The translations under genes and the position numbers were made by a program. From Omphiscola glabra (Eukaryota; Mollusca; Gastropoda; Lymnaeidae): a stretch of 64,000 nt of DNA. The notes beneath the pieces are model-generated. The model was not told the DNA's origin, did not search any database, and saw nothing but the letters and a program-made list of their open reading frames with translations. This document shows, piece by piece, positions 1-11,799 of this stretch; the first letter of the stretch is position 1, and every line of letters starts with the position of its first letter. The stretch spans positions 7,982,413 to 8,046,412 of the forward strand of contig OZ024802.1 of assembly GCA_964017045.1 (NCBI GenBank), in the 5' to 3' direction.

Positions 1-265
1 TTGATTGCTAATCAGAGCAAACTATGAGATGACAACATGATGAAATTGTTGTCATGATATATTGATTATGCCATTTTTATTTGTTTTAATAGAGGAAAAA
101 ACGACCCAAAAATAATGATATAAATGAAGATGGGGTTTATGATTTTATGAATATTGAAATTGTTGAAATGAAATGAAGTTGATCAATGTTGTTCTGGTAC
201 TGATAGTGTTTTCTTATTTCAGTTCGGTCCCTTTTGATTTCTTTAATTGTATTTTCTTCTCGCAG

Positions 266-366
266 TTGGCAAGTTCAAGGGTCAAGTGATCTCATCATGC
301 AGGGCAGCCATCAAGAGCAATAACACATCTTCTTTGTTTAAAATAATAAACACGGGAATGCCCTGA
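266..366 (+). CDS. Possible terminal exon of an unidentified plus-strand gene
   Basis: A strong pyrimidine-rich tract ends in CGCAG at 261-265, a good splice acceptor. One downstream frame begins with residues GKFKGQVISS and runs to a TGA near 364; another runs to a TAA near 321. An AATAAA lies at 345-350, inside the first frame and just after the stop of the second, so the second frame would leave a very short 3' UTR. The rest of the gene would lie off the left edge. I do not recognise either peptide. This could equally be a chance acceptor. Confidence 0.25.
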
Positions 367-400
367 GCGGCACACCTGAATGCCCTGAGCGGCACACCTG
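357..400. repeat. 22-bp direct repeat, two copies
   Basis: Two exact adjacent copies of a 22-bp unit containing CCCTGAGCGGCACACCTG. Confidence 0.85.
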
Positions 401-484
401 TGCCAGTAGGTCATCAATATCACCATGGCAACCAAGGCTGCTGCACTCATTCTGTGATCTTGTTGTGATTCCTGAAACTCTTAA

Positions 485-635
485 GTGCAGCCATGATGTC
501 AGGTTGTACATGGCTAGTGATACTTGTTTTTTTAGTGTGCAGCCATGATGTCAGGTTGTACATAGCTAGTGATAGTTGTTTTTTAGTGTGCAGCCATGAT
601 GTCAGGTTGTACATGGCCAAGTGATACTTGTCTTG
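485..635. repeat. Minisatellite, ~52-bp unit x3
   Basis: Three near-identical copies of a unit beginning GTGCAGCCATGATGTCAGG. The open frame across it on the minus strand is repeat-derived. Confidence 0.85.
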
Positions 636-994
636 TGAGTAAGAAAGAAAGAAACTCAAGAGCTTATTAGAAAATTTCTGGTTGTGTGTTTTGCTTTCCC
701 TTATGGCCATTTCATATTTTCATTTTTCTGATGACTGCAAGCATTTGCTAACAGTGTTAGTGTGAGAAATGATGGATCGACTTGTAAAACATGACTTTTG
801 TGTAATGCAGCGGATGTGTTCTCCTGGTCCCTGACATAATTATGACATATCTTGTTTAATTTTTTGTTGTACTAAGTCTCCACCTTAATATTTTGATTGG
901 CAGGTAAACAAGTCCTTGAACACAACGTGATTGTTTCTATTTTTAGCACAAAAGAAATTCTCTTTTATATTAATGTTCCATTGGACACTGTTAT

Positions 995-1161
995 CAGTGG
1001 CGTAGCGAGCTTAACTCGCTCCCGGGGCATAATACCTTTTAGCGCCCCCCCCTATTCGAAAACAATACAATATTATATGTAAAATATACCATTTGGCGCC
1101 CCTTTGTGAGTAGTGCCCAGGGCATGATGCCCCCCTTGCCCCCCCCCTCGCTACGCCACTG
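995..1161. mobile_element. hAT-type MITE, family CAGTGGCGTAGC
   Basis: The ends are inverted repeats: CAGTGGCGTAGCGAG on the left and CTCGCTACGCCACTG on the right. The flanks are ACTGTTAT (987-994) and ACTGTAAT (1162-1169), an 8-bp target duplication with one mismatch, as expected for hAT elements. The interior is C-rich and non-coding. A second member of the family is at 48244-48791. Confidence 0.85.
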
Positions 1162-1206
1162 ACTGTAATGCTATTTTAAAGCTAGAGCAGATTTTTTATA
1201 AATTTT

Positions 1207-1548
1207 ATGTCCATTCGACCATCACTTCATTCGACCATCACTTCATTCGACCATCACTTCATTCGACCATCACTTCATTCGACCATCACTTCATTCGACC
1301 ATCACTTCATTCGACCATCACTTCATTCGACCATCACTTCATTCGACCATCACTTCATTCGACCATCACTTCATTCGACCATCACTTCATTCGACCATCA
1401 CTTCATTCGACCATCACTTCATTTGACCATCACTCCATTCGACCATCACTTCATTCGACCATCACTTCATTCGACCATCACTTCATTCGACCATCACTCC
1501 ATTCGACCATCACTTCATTCGACCATCACTCCATTCGACCATCACTTA
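1207..1548. repeat. 16-bp minisatellite, ~21 copies
   Basis: Unit TTCATTCGACCATCAC with rare TTC-to-TCC variants. Sixteen bases is not a multiple of three, so three units give a 16-residue periodic peptide in an open frame. That frame is an artefact of the repeat. Confidence 0.95.
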
Positions 1549-1712
1549 TTTTGTCTTCTTTAAAAGTCATGGATGCTCTCTGTCTTATAGACGTGATCAA
1601 AGTGTTACAAAGAGTTACTCCCAGTAACACTATAACCACTTGGATTCAGTTGACTGGGCTTGTAACAACTTTATCATTAAAAAAAAATATTTAACTTAAT
1701 GGGGCTGAAATA

Positions 1713-2125
1713 TCTCTTATATATATTTTGCTTGTGGTGTAACTGCTTCCATTTCCGGATAGAGCACAAAATATAATTACCGATAACGACGCTAAATGAT
1801 TTTTTTTTTTAAATGACGCAGCGCTGCGTTTGGTGAGTAATATTTTCTTTTCGGAAGATGAAATCGTCTCAATCCAAGTATGGTGTAACATATATTTGGT
1901 TTAAAAAGGGTGGTTTGGTACATCAGAATATTTAATATCGTTCATGGGCGTGAAATAAAAAAGTGTGAATTGACGTATCATGGGGGGGGGGGGGGGGGGG
2001 GAAGGGGCGTGGCAAAAATTGGGATTCTTAAATGTGCGTTTCTTGTGTTCATGTTTTGTCAAATAACTTTAGTAGATGGGAAGTTGAGGCATTGCTGTCG
2101 CCAATGTTTGGCGGGCTATAACTAA
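1713..2125 (+). mobile_element. Short Helitron-like element, copy 1
   Basis: It starts with TCTCTTATATATATTTTGC after an A and ends with CTAA before a T, the TC...CTRR ends and A/T target expected of Helitrons. A hairpin-capable CGCCAATGTTTGGCGG lies just inside the 3' end. It aligns along its length with the reverse complement of 47274-47774, sharing for example CTAAATGAT, TGAAATCGTCTCAAT and TTCATGGGCGTG. It contains a G20 tract at 1982-2001 that the other copy lacks. No coding capacity. Confidence 0.75.
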
Positions 2126-3060
2126 TTCATAATATAATGCTAATTTTTTCCACACATTATTAACCATTCTTGTAACACTCAGAATTTTCTTAATTTGACA
2201 ATTTAGCCTCATTCCTGGGTTGGATGTTGCTGTAATGTTGTATTTTTTAATTATCAATGTTCTGAATACCTAAAATTGTGCTAAGTAATGTCACTAGTGT
2301 TACAATGGTGTTTTATAGCAGAATGTTAGTGGAAGCAGAAACAAAACCCCACAATTTTTTCAATTCATCAAATACTTCAAGTTTTTTAATGAAATATTTC
2401 AAACTTAGAACTTTTTATTCTGGCAATAGATTTTTTTTTAAATATTACAACGCCAAATTTGTTACAGCAGCTAGACTCAAGTAGGCCAAGCATGAAAGGG
2501 ATTGTGTTACAAGCGTAAAAGGGGCATAATTGTGTTAAATCCCTTGGTTCAGATGCTCAGACCATTTCTAGGTGTGATTCAGATAAGACTCATGGTTTAA
2601 GCATTCACTGAGTTAAAATGTTTCCGTCCATTTGAACTTGTTGGACTCCACTGAACATGATTCGTGTGTACAATGGTTCTCAATATATAAAAGGTGCAAG
2701 ACTGTTATTAGGTTGTTGTCTCTGTCTAAAATTATGGAGATACCTGCTGTAATTAAAAATCAAAATATAACGAAGTGGAAGTCATTAACCAAATAAAACG
2801 AATTTATTCATGATAACTTAAACTGCTTTCTTTCATCAACACAACATTAGAAAACAATATTTATAACAATGAAAAATTAATGATTAAATCATATTTTCTC
2901 TTGATAATTGATAGATTGTAAGCAGTCTTCTTGCAGTTAATGTTTATATACCTACATACACTATTTCAAAGATGTTGGACCTATTAAACAAATATTTGAG
3001 AGCTTCATTTGTTTAAATTGACTTGATATCTTTGACATAAGCTTTTGTTAGTACATCTGT
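2126..3060. other. AT-rich stretch, nothing assigned
   Basis: AT-rich sequence with short chance open frames only. I see no repeat array, transposon end or convincing exon. Confidence 0.6.
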
Positions 3061-3119
3061 ATTTTTCAAATTAAAATCTGCCATTTCCCAGTCAATGTTG
3101 AAATGTAGGGCAGAGATGA

Positions 3120-4795
3120 AATAGTATGGTAACTGTTTCATCTAAGACTCAGATGAAATAGTATCATATCTGTGTCATATAAGACTCGAATAAAACAGAC
3201 CTGTTTACCCTCAAACTCATAAAATCGTACAATATCGTCTCAAAATCGTACAATACATTATCTTAATAGTAAATAAATAAAAATACAGCCAAATTATGTC
3301 TATGATAACTATTCAGCGCGTTCAGTGGAATCTAGTTAAGATGGTGTCAAAAACTGGAACGCGCCGATAGAGATAAATGTCATAAAATTAGGTCATACAA
3401 AGCAAACAAACGCAAGGAGAGGCCATATATATAGCGCGTACCGGTACCCATCAAAGTCAAATTATGTAACCCCCCCCCCTGTTGAACGCGTACTTTTTAC
3501 CCCCCCCCCCCCAAGAACAATAATAAAAAAGTAACAAAATCCATTATATATTATGGTGTTACTATTGTTACAGTAAACAAAATGTGACACGGGTTTTCAC
3601 CCCAAGTGATTCGGTCAGCACAGGCTCGAAAATCGTCTTCAGAAAGGAACTTATTTCGAAGTGTACTTGTAAGAATTTCACACAGCGAGCCTGGTAAAAA
3701 CCTAATAAGGCATAGGCGCCGGCAAACGAAAATTTTAGAACCACTGGCGTAGCCCAACGAAATGTACGTCACACGCGCGCTGAACATTCGGTGGACTAAA
3801 CATTACTGTAATTTGTCTACTACTAAAGTATAGCTAGCGAGTTCATTTGTGAAAATACAACTTGACAACATCAACTTATTAAGGATATAATAATATCACC
3901 ACAATGTTTGGCAGTTATCGTATCAGCTATTGCTTTGTGTTTTCATAAAGAGATCGCTGTAGTGGTAATATGTAACAGTTACCATGACATAGTCACAACA
4001 CACTGTAGTCCACCAACACGTCTTTCCGTGCTGTGACGTCATTATTTCGCTCGGCAGAACCAACCTTCCCCCACCCTCATTAATGGGGAGGGGGGGGGGG
4101 GAATGTGATTCCAAATCCAAACTGTTGTATTAAAAATCGTTGAGGGGACAGAGTTGCTTTTCTCTTTTTTCACAATCGCCGCGGTGCAAACGAACAAAAT
4201 AATTATGTAACAAAACTACGTCACAGGCTTGGTAGCAGTCAAAGGGGATGGTGGGTGAAGTTGTCGCTAGGGCGACTAGTCTAAATATTACTGTTGACGC
4301 AGATAGCTAGTTCACTGTGACAAAACAATATGACCATCACGATCAATACGATACGTTGCGGTGATGTTTTTATAACCTCTGACACTCCCACCAATCCCCT
4401 TACTCATGTGTCTCGTATGCCACAAATTTCCTTGACAACCCCCACCTCCCCATCGGTGCGTACATACTATATTTATAGAAGGATGGTCCCAACTTACAAC
4501 CAATCGTTTTGCTCGGTCCATTCACTGCCAGATCTTCTTAAGAAAGGGCTAAAACTTCCTAAACCGAAAATTTATCTTTTTTTTTTTTAAATCGGGGAAA
4601 ACAAAAATTTCTCCCAGTCTATGAAAATCGTAGTTTCGGCGGGTCTCGGCGTACAATCGTAAAAAAACATCTAAAAATCATACATTGTACGCCGAAATCG
4701 TAAAAGTAAACAGGTCTGATAAAATAGTATCATATCTGTATCACGTAAGACTTAGATGAAGTAGTATAATATCTGTGTGATGTATTTAATACAAA
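3120..4795. repeat. 37-bp minisatellite interrupted by a transposon
   Basis: Units built around GAAATAGTATCATATCTGTG are present at about 3120-3195 and resume in register at 4719-4795. The sequence between is the inverted-repeat element at 3196-4718. Confidence 0.8.
3196..4718. mobile_element. Non-autonomous DNA transposon with CAGACCTGTTTAC inverted ends
   Basis: The left end CAGACCTGTTTAC is the exact inverse of the right end GTAAACAGGTCTG. Both sides carry ATAAAA (3190-3195 and 4719-4724). Removing the element and one ATAAAA restores the phase of the surrounding 37-bp minisatellite, so a 6-bp target duplication is well supported. Subterminal regions repeat AATCGTAC-like words and, on the right, an internal inverted pair around CGGCGTACAATCGTA and TACATTGTACGCCG. 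No transposase is recognisable. Superfamily not assigned. Confidence 0.8.
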
Positions 4796-5164
4796 TGAGA
4801 AATTGAAAGACGGAACATGAATATGTCAAAAGCTGAGATCAAAACCAACTGTTGTATCCTGCTGCAAAGACGAGCTCTTGTCAGAACTAGAATATTATCT
4901 AACTTATAGATATTATCACAGTAAGTCACCTATGTTTTTTCAAGTATTATTTATTTAAAGGCGAAAGATTCAACCCTTTTTGATTATGTTTGTGATTCAG
5001 TTGTCTAGTGAAAGACATTGGACTCCAACTCCAGGTTCAGTGTGCACTCCAACAGCAGTTGCACTGCATGCATTCCAACACCAGGTGCACTGTATGCACT
5101 CCAACACCATGTTTACTGCATGCACCCCAACACCAGGTGTACTGCCTCCTTCTGTTAGAATCCT

Positions 5165-5170
5165 TTTATT
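5165..5170 (-). promoter_or_regulatory. Candidate poly(A) signal of gene 1
   Basis: AATAAA on the minus strand about 170 nt downstream of the stop codon of the 458-residue gene. AATAAA is common by chance in such AT-rich DNA. Confidence 0.4.
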
Positions 5171-5341
5171 CACTATGGATTTCAGTGTATTGACCAGAAC
5201 TCTAAATTATTTTTAAGACATCCTTGCGTTTGGAAAATCATAAACAACCTGATGATTCAGTTCAGTAAACATCAACTATGGCTTAACTTATATCCGCAAA
5301 CATGAACTAAGTCCTAACGTATGTCCTGTAGGGTGCATTAG

Positions 5342-6472
5342 TTAAAAGGAACCTAGCCGTTTAATTGCGCTGTTGGCTCTACTCTCCGAGTCATCGTTGT
5401 CCTCGTCGTGGTCAGAATCGTCTTGGTAACCATCTGACAGGGCTGGGGTTACCCCCACTGAGAAGTTACTCCGTCTCCCTTCGTCTGCCAGCACCACTTT
5501 GTTGGTTTGCTCCTGCACCAGCCGGCGCCCCACGCTCCTGAATGGGGGTGGTCTTGTGAAGCTGGGGCTCAGTTCCAGAAAACCTTCGTTGGGCGGATCT
5601 TGTCGCACTAATGACTTCTGTAGGAGCGCAAATCTGACGTCTAAAAGTGGCCGAGTTACATTAAACGGTTGATCTTTGGCCGGTCTAGACGAGTCGAACA
5701 CGCCTGGGTGAGTCGGAGCAATCTCTATTTCCAAGGCTTCGGTATTTTCAGGTTCAACTATGACTCCAAGAATCTCTGGCTGATTCGCTTCAATGACCGC
5801 GCTTATTTCGTCAAGATGATTAACTCCATTGCTGGCACTTATCTCATCTGTGGCTAATTCTGGTTGCTCGCTCACGGGCCCGGTGTTATTATGATTAGAA
5901 CGTGGTAGAGTGTGGAATATCTGTGTCATTCCTTTAGGACCTCTTTGGTAGCTAAAGCCAACACGACGACGAGGGGTAAAGTCTTCAGCGGGACCTATAT
6001 CATTGGGCCCGATTCCTGTCAGAGAAACTGGAGAATTAACGATATATGGTAAAAAATGTGTTTCGTTGTCTTCTTGAACTTCTTCCTGCTGTCTAGGCAA
6101 ATCTAAAGACCTGGACAGTCGCTCGTGTTCGCTATCTTTCAGCAACCTCGCTCTTCTTGTCCTAAGTTTGTTTTTACCCATATAAGAGTTTACCGTAACT
6201 GTTTTATTTGTCTCTCGTATGTTGGGCAATGACCCGGTTTTGTAGTTGTAAGGATGTTCCCTGTCGTGATGGTCTTCTGCGCCGTCCGATGTGTAGCCGT
6301 AGTACTCTTGTTCGAACTCCTGGTAGTCCTGGCCGTGGTGGACTTTGGTCAGCTTCTTCAGCGCCTTGTCCTTAAACTGCTTCCTCAGAACAAACGACTT
6401 CTTCTGTAGGTCCAGCTCCCTCTTTGCCCTGCTGCACTGCGATGCCAGACCCGACAGCTGGACTTCTAGAAC
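5342..6472 (-). CDS. Gene 1, last coding exon
   Basis: Encodes residues 83-458, from VLEVQLSG to the terminal KRLGSF and a TAA. The open frame continues upstream to 6550 only because the intron end stays open; the acceptor at 6473-6474 marks the real boundary. Confidence 0.85.
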   Translation of the reverse strand, partial: VLEVQLSGLASQCSRAKRELDLQKKSFVLRKQFKDKALKKLTKVHHGQDYQEFEQEYYGYTSDGAEDHHDREHPYNYKTGSLPNIRETNKTVTVNSYMGKNKLRTRRARLLKDSEHERLSRSLDLPRQQEEVQEDNETHFLPYIVNSPVSLTGIGPNDIGPAEDFTPRRRVGFSYQRGPKGMTQIFHTLPRSNHNNTGPVSEQPELATDEISASNGVNHLDEISAVIEANQPEILGVIVEPENTEALEIEIAPTHPGVFDSSRPAKDQPFNVTRPLLDVRFALLQKSLVRQDPPNEGFLELSPSFTRPPPFRSVGRRLVQEQTNKVVLADEGRRSNFSVGVTPALSDGYQDDSDHDEDNDDSESRANSAIKRLGSF

Positions 6473-7585
6473 CTGGAAGGGAGACCATAATATAAATTGA
6501 AAGGAGCTGTTGCCAAAAAACCCCAAAAGCCACAGCAAATATGATTTCAAGTAATGCGAATGTTTAGAACTGAATGAAAAGATTCAACAAAGAGACGTTA
6601 TTTATGTATTGGTCTTCTCTGTACCCCCACACTTAAAATGTGTGCAATTGTCATGCCACTCAGCGTTATCTTAGAGTGTTTAAATGTTTAACAGCCTAAA
6701 GCCGGCAGCTTATCGTAGCATATAGTTAGCTCAGATGAGATGTATTCAATAGAGTGATCGTGTTGGCTCGGCGATTGGCTAAGGATGGCCGGGTGTGTAT
6801 CACTCATCACTTACATATATTTTGCTTCTGGTCCGTCCTTCATCCTTTTCCCAACCGCGCCCCACACTTTACTTCACATGTTTTATATTAATAGTACTGA
6901 GTGAAAAAAAAAAAAAGTTATCACTGAGCGAGCTTTCATGCGTTACATCTGAAGTCCGGTAAAAAGATGGCATTTTTTCTTTAGGGCGTGGCGACGATTA
7001 TATTAAATCAATAATTAGCCACGGGTGTGGTGTAGGTCTGTCTGTGGGTCTATTGGTTAAGGCCCGGCATATATTACAGAAAATGAGAAGCTAACTCCTT
7101 TTATGTAGTACTTTGACCCATCGGATATTTCCTCAAAATACCTGGACCCGGTGTAAAAAAAACAACAACTACATCCGGTTAAGCCCAAGTACAACAATAT
7201 TTTGCAAAGTAAGAACGTGTGGACAAGATAAATTGGAACATAATTGTTCTGTCTGTAGTAAGTCAGAAGCCATAGAGAGGCAGAGAGGTAACTTATAAAC
7301 ATAGCCAACATGCGTAAACATTGTTATTTTTTCACCTACCGACTGTTCCGTGGCGTTGTCGTACAGCAGGACCTTGTGCATACTTGTCTTCAGGCGGACC
7401 ACATCTTTGAACTTTTTACCGTAGTTGGGCATGATTCGAGGCGGCCGGTGCATGTAGCTTAGATCGTTGGGCTGCCGCGTCGGTGACCCGGCCCAACTCG
7501 CGGGCAACGAAGTGCTGGAGGATGCGGTTGATGACGTCATCGACAGGCGGGATTTTGACTCCAGTGTGACGTCAGTAGCCGACAT
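5342..7585 (-). CDS. Unidentified 458-residue protein, two coding exons
   Basis: Coding exons 7340-7585 (82 codons) and 5342-6472 (376 codons plus TAA) join in phase 0. The donor is TCG|GTAGGT and the acceptor CCCTTCCAG|GTT. The start ATG lies one base after a good acceptor (CTTGTGTTCAG), so a non-coding exon probably precedes it. A longer start three codons upstream would be intronic. Residues 1-40 are Ser/Thr-rich. Residues about 52-130 are basic with regular hydrophobics (KKFKDVVRLKTSMHKVLL, then VLEVQLSGLASQC), consistent with a coiled coil that crosses the splice junction. The remainder is low-complexity, with an acidic run (DDSDHDEDNDDSES) just before the C-terminus. No signal peptide or membrane segment. 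I do not recognise the family. Sustained reading, balanced composition and precise splice sites make it a real gene. Confidence 0.85.
6807..7189 (+). mobile_element. Helitron-like VNTR family, copy A (in gene 1 intron)
   Basis: Begins TCACTTACATATATTTTGC after an A, close to the head of the other members. It contains the shared landmarks TTTTATATTAATAGTACTG, AGCCACGGGTGTGGTGTAGG, GGACCCGGTGTAAAA and CCGGTTAAGCCC. It holds only about one unit of the internal GTAGGTCTGTCTGTGGG minisatellite and so approximates the unexpanded state. The 3' end (CAAG before T) is degenerate. Confidence 0.65.
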
Positions 7586-7586
7586 T
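7340..7586 (-). CDS. Gene 1, first coding exon
   Basis: Encodes residues 1-82, from MSATDVTLES to DNATEQS, with one 5' UTR base after the acceptor. The frame reads on into the intron until 7169, but the GTAGGT donor at 7334-7339 ends the exon. Confidence 0.8.
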
Positions 7587-7667
7587 CTGAACACAAGAGA
7601 AGATGCGATTCAAACTGTTCAGTACTTTATCTGAAATGAACATTTGAGAACGATTATATGCATTAAA

Positions 7668-8085
7668 CAACTCCTAAAAAATAAATTAAATTACCCATAA
7701 AACATAAATTAAACAACTCCTAAAAAATAAATTAAATTACCCATAAAACATAAATTAAACAACTCCTAAAAAATAAATTAAATTACCCATAAAACATAAA
7801 TTAAACAACTCCTAAAAATAAATTAAATTACCCATAAAACATAAATTAAACAACTCCTAAAAATAAATTAAATTACCCATAAAACATAAATTAAACAACT
7901 CCTAAAAAAATTAATTAAATTACCCATAAAACATAAATTAAACAACTCCTAAAAAATAAATTAAATTACCCATAAAACATAAATTAAACAACTCCTAAAA
8001 AAATAAATTAAATTACCCATAAAACATAAATTAAACAACTCCTAAAAAATAAATTAAATTACCCATAAAACATAAATTAAACAAC
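7668..8085. repeat. ~46-bp AT-rich minisatellite x9
   Basis: Unit containing AATTAAATTACCCATAAAAC and AAACAACTCCTAAAAA. Copies differ mainly in the length of one A run. Confidence 0.95.
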
Positions 8086-8820
8086 GAGCCAGATTTTGCT
8101 AACCACCCAGCCAGCCACGAGCAAAAAATATTGTAATATTAAGGATTTTAAAAAAAAATTATATATTTAAACGAGGGTATTTGATATCAAGCACCTGGCA
8201 TTGCACATTGATAAGTTACAGTAAAGGCTCGCTTTAAACGATAATTGTGGTACACAAAGTTGGATTTCTTTTATGCGGGTTACCATTTTCCGTAGGAATA
8301 TCTATGAGATTTTTAAGAAGTGGTAACTGTCAAGGTCATGACATCAGTGTATGTGTGTGTGTGTCGTGATGCTGTAAAAACTGGGTTATGTGAAGTTAAC
8401 TCTTTTCAAGTCATGGACGGGCGCGTGAAGTTTGGGTGATGTAAAAGGGAGACAACGATTTCGAACGTCAGAGATGTGCTGAGGTTTCGAGAGTGATCTA
8501 GGGATTTCGAGAGGCAAGTGTGAGATGGAGCGAGCGACAGTGGCAGCGAGGATAGTATTTTTAGAAAGATTCGCTGTGATTCCTGTCTCAACTTCAATGT
8601 GAACCAGATTGATGTTTTAGTACTGTCAAAATAAAACGCATTATGTACCAGGAAGCTTTAGTGTTGTTTGAATCAAACAAGTCCGTATGACCAAGGAGTA
8701 CATGCCATCGAAATAGTCGCCAGCATCGTAAGACATTTAGATAACGAACTATTTGCCCGAGGACAAATATTTGACAATAACATGATGTCATGTGTACAAA
8801 AAATACGATTTGTAAAAATC
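8086..8820. other. Intergenic, nothing assigned
   Basis: Upstream flank of gene 1. It may hold its first exon and promoter, but no specific signal stands out apart from a short (GT)n run near 8350. Confidence 0.4.
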
Positions 8821-8821
8821 T

Positions 8822-9175
8822 CTTGTGGTTAATGATTTATGTGGTGTCAAAGTTGTGGTTAGTGAGTTAGGTCGTGTCAAAGTTGTGGTTAGTGAGTTAT
8901 GGGGTGTTAAAATTGTGGTTAGTGAGTGATATGGTGTTAAAGTTATGGTTAGTGAGTTAAGTGGTGTTAAAATGTGGTTAGTGAGTGATGTGGTGTTAAA
9001 GTTGTTGTTAGTGAGTGATGTTGTGTTAAAGTTGTGGTAAGTGACTGATGTGGTGTTAAAGTTGTGGTTAGCGAGTGATGTGTTGCAGTTGTTGTTAGTG
9101 AGTGATGTGGTGTTAAAGTTGTTGTTAGTGACTTAGGTTGTGTTATAGTTGTGGTTAGTGAGTTATGGTGTGTTC
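8822..9175. repeat. 30-bp minisatellite, ~12 copies
   Basis: Degenerate units of GTGGTTAGTGAGTGATGTGG followed by TGTTAAAGTT, with substitutions in most copies. This suggests an older array. Confidence 0.9.
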
Positions 9176-9329
9176 AACTTATCAACTAATTCTTATTCGT
9201 ATCTTTGAGTTAGTGTGTATTTATGTGTCTTTGTGTGTGTATGTGCTCCACCACATGAAAGGAACACAACATTCATGTTAGAATTTGATGAAATGTGTTT
9301 CATTGTTTACTTGAATTTCTTGATGAAAA

Positions 9330-9887
9330 GGTCAAACCAATGCAGAAAGATATCAAACAGACCAATGCAGAAAGATATCAAACAGACCAATGCAGAAAGA
9401 TATCAAACAGACCAATGCAGAAGGATATCAAACAGACCAATGCAGAAAGAAATCAAACAGACCAATGCAAAAAGATATCAAACAGACCAATGCAGAAAGA
9501 TATCAAACAGACCAATGCAGAAAGATATCAAACAGACCAATGCAGAAAGATATCAAACAGACCAATGCAGAAAGATATCAAACAGACAAATGCAGAAATA
9601 TATCAAACAGACAAATGCAGAAAGATATCAAACAGACCAATGCAGAAAGATATCAAACAGACCAATGCAGAAAGATATCAAACAGACCAATGCAGAAAGA
9701 TATCAAACAGACAAATGCAGAAAGATATCAAACAAACCAATGCAGAAAGATATCAAACAGACCAATGCAGAAAGATATCAAACAGACCAATGCAGAAAGA
9801 TATCAAACAGACCAATGCAGAAAGATATCAAACAGACAAATGCAGAAAGATATCAAACAGACCAATGCAGAAAGATATCAAACCAAT
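9330..9887. repeat. 25-bp minisatellite, ~22 copies
   Basis: Unit includes CAATGCAGAAAGATATCAAA plus CAGAC. Copies are highly homogeneous. All three forward frames stay open, giving three overlapping long frames of QCRKISNRPM-like periodic peptide. This is a repeat artefact. Confidence 0.95.
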
Positions 9888-9899
9888 CCTAGAAGTGTG

Positions 9900-10980
9900 G
9901 ATAAAATAATTTTTTAAAAAAATCAGTGGGTTATATATGGAAAAAAAAAGAATTTTAAATTTTGCAAATATTTTTAAATTTACATTTAGATTTTTCATTT
10001 CCAAGTTGGGAAAATGTAGTTTGAAGAACACTTTCAATTGTTTTTCCAAGCCTAAATTACGCATATCTCTATTCATTAAAGGAGTTTTAAAAATATTTTT
10101 GTGTTAGTTTGAAAATGAAAACTGCCGTGTTGAGTCATGTTGTTGTTATAACTCATAGCAAATGATTTACCTAAAACTATGTTTTCCTTTTCAACATAAT
10201 TGTTTTCTTCCGTGTTTTAACATTTCATCAGAGAAAAACATAATGAAGATTTAGAAATGAACATACCGTGAAAGAACTATTTAATTTATTAACCAATCGA
10301 TGCAAGTAATGGTATCGATATTTCTTTTTTTTTTTCTGCAAGGTTCAAGAAAGCTATAATTCAAATATGAAAATATGAAAACCGTTGAAAGTTTGAAGAA
10401 TCGATGTGATCGATATGTGCGATCCAAGCACTTAGATCAAACTCCGAATTGTCCGTATTCCTTTGATCTGTATGCAAACTCGACAACGTAGCCCGTAAGC
10501 ACGTAGTGAGAGTAGACATGTTTAACGAGTTCAGTGACATATTTGTGCACACCTAGACATCACACGCCCTGGTATTCGCACACGGGTCTCCATTTAAAAA
10601 GGGTAGTGAAGTGGGGCATATTGGGAGCTCATCGTCCAGTTGGTCATGTCAACTTTAAATGTTTAAAGAGTCGCGTCACAAGCCTCAACTAAGTCAGGGT
10701 CAGCCAAGAACTGCAAAAAATCGACGTCATTGGGGTCCGTCCAGATGAAGATTATTTCACTTTACTTATCTAAACAAAAGGATTAGGGGCGGGGGGCGGG
10801 GGGAGGGGGAAAGGAGGGGGGCATTGAGATAAGATGAATCTTAAAATAATTAAGATAAAAATGAAGATTCGTTTCCGAGCTAAGTCGTGTAAAGCTTGGT
10901 GTCCACCAGTTAGGAAACAAGAGTAGACTGGTAACCGACATTTTTGTCGAGATTTTTCGAATTGTAGGAAATATGTGAAA
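9900..10980. other. Intergenic, nothing assigned
   Basis: AT-rich with a G-rich run near 10786-10818. No exon or element ends seen. Confidence 0.5.
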
Positions 10981-10984
10981 ATTA

Positions 10985-11702
10985 TTAGACTTCAATTCCC
11001 AGGAAATAAATGACAATTACATGACACAAACACAACGAAATATGTGTCAATTATATTGCATAAATACAATGTAATAAGTGACAATTATATTGAACAAATA
11101 CAATGCAATATGTGACACTCACATTGCACAAAGACCAGGAAATACGTGGCACTTACATGGCACAAATACAAGGAAATACGTGGCACTTACATGGCACAAA
11201 TACAAGGAAATACGTGGCACTTACATGGCACAAATACAAGTGAATACATGGCACTTACATGGCACAAATACAAGGAAATACGTGGCACTTACATGGCAAA
11301 AATACAAGTGAATACATGGCACTTACATGGCACAAATACAAGAAAATACGTGGCACTTCCATGGCACAAATACAAGGAAATACGTGGCACTTACATGGCA
11401 CAAATACAAGGAAATACGTGGCACTTACATGGCACAAATACAAGTGAATACATGGCACTTACATGGCACAAATACAAGGAAATACGTGGCACTTACATGG
11501 CACAAATACAAGGAAATACGTGGATCTTACATGACACAAATACAAGTGAATACATGGCACTTACATGACACAAATACAAGTGAATACATGGCACTTACAT
11601 GGCACAAATACAAGGAAATACGTGGCACTTCCATGGCACAAATACAAGAAAATACGTGGCACTTACATGACACTTACATGACACTTACATGACACTTACA
11701 TG
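10985..11702. repeat. 34-bp minisatellite, ~17 good copies with a decayed edge
   Basis: Unit contains ACTTACATGGCACAAATACA and ends GGAAATACGTGG. Divergent units from about 10985 (ATTATATTGCATAAATACA type) grade into the homogeneous core. Two unit types (GGAAATACGTGG and GTGAATACATGG) alternate. Confidence 0.95.
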
Positions 11703-11799
11703 GCACAAATGAAAAGAGTTCTTGGTTTTTATATTACATGTACTTGTTGTTTTTAAAGGGATGACTAATGAAAAGGGTCACCATTTGGAAATTTAACCT

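Noticed and set aside
3738..3752. Possible extra hAT end (CACTGGCGTAGCCC)
   Set aside because: One mismatch to the family end, no inverted partner and no duplication nearby.
9215..9917. Three overlapping frames of 175-225 codons
   Set aside because: Products of the 25-bp array, which is open in all three forward frames.
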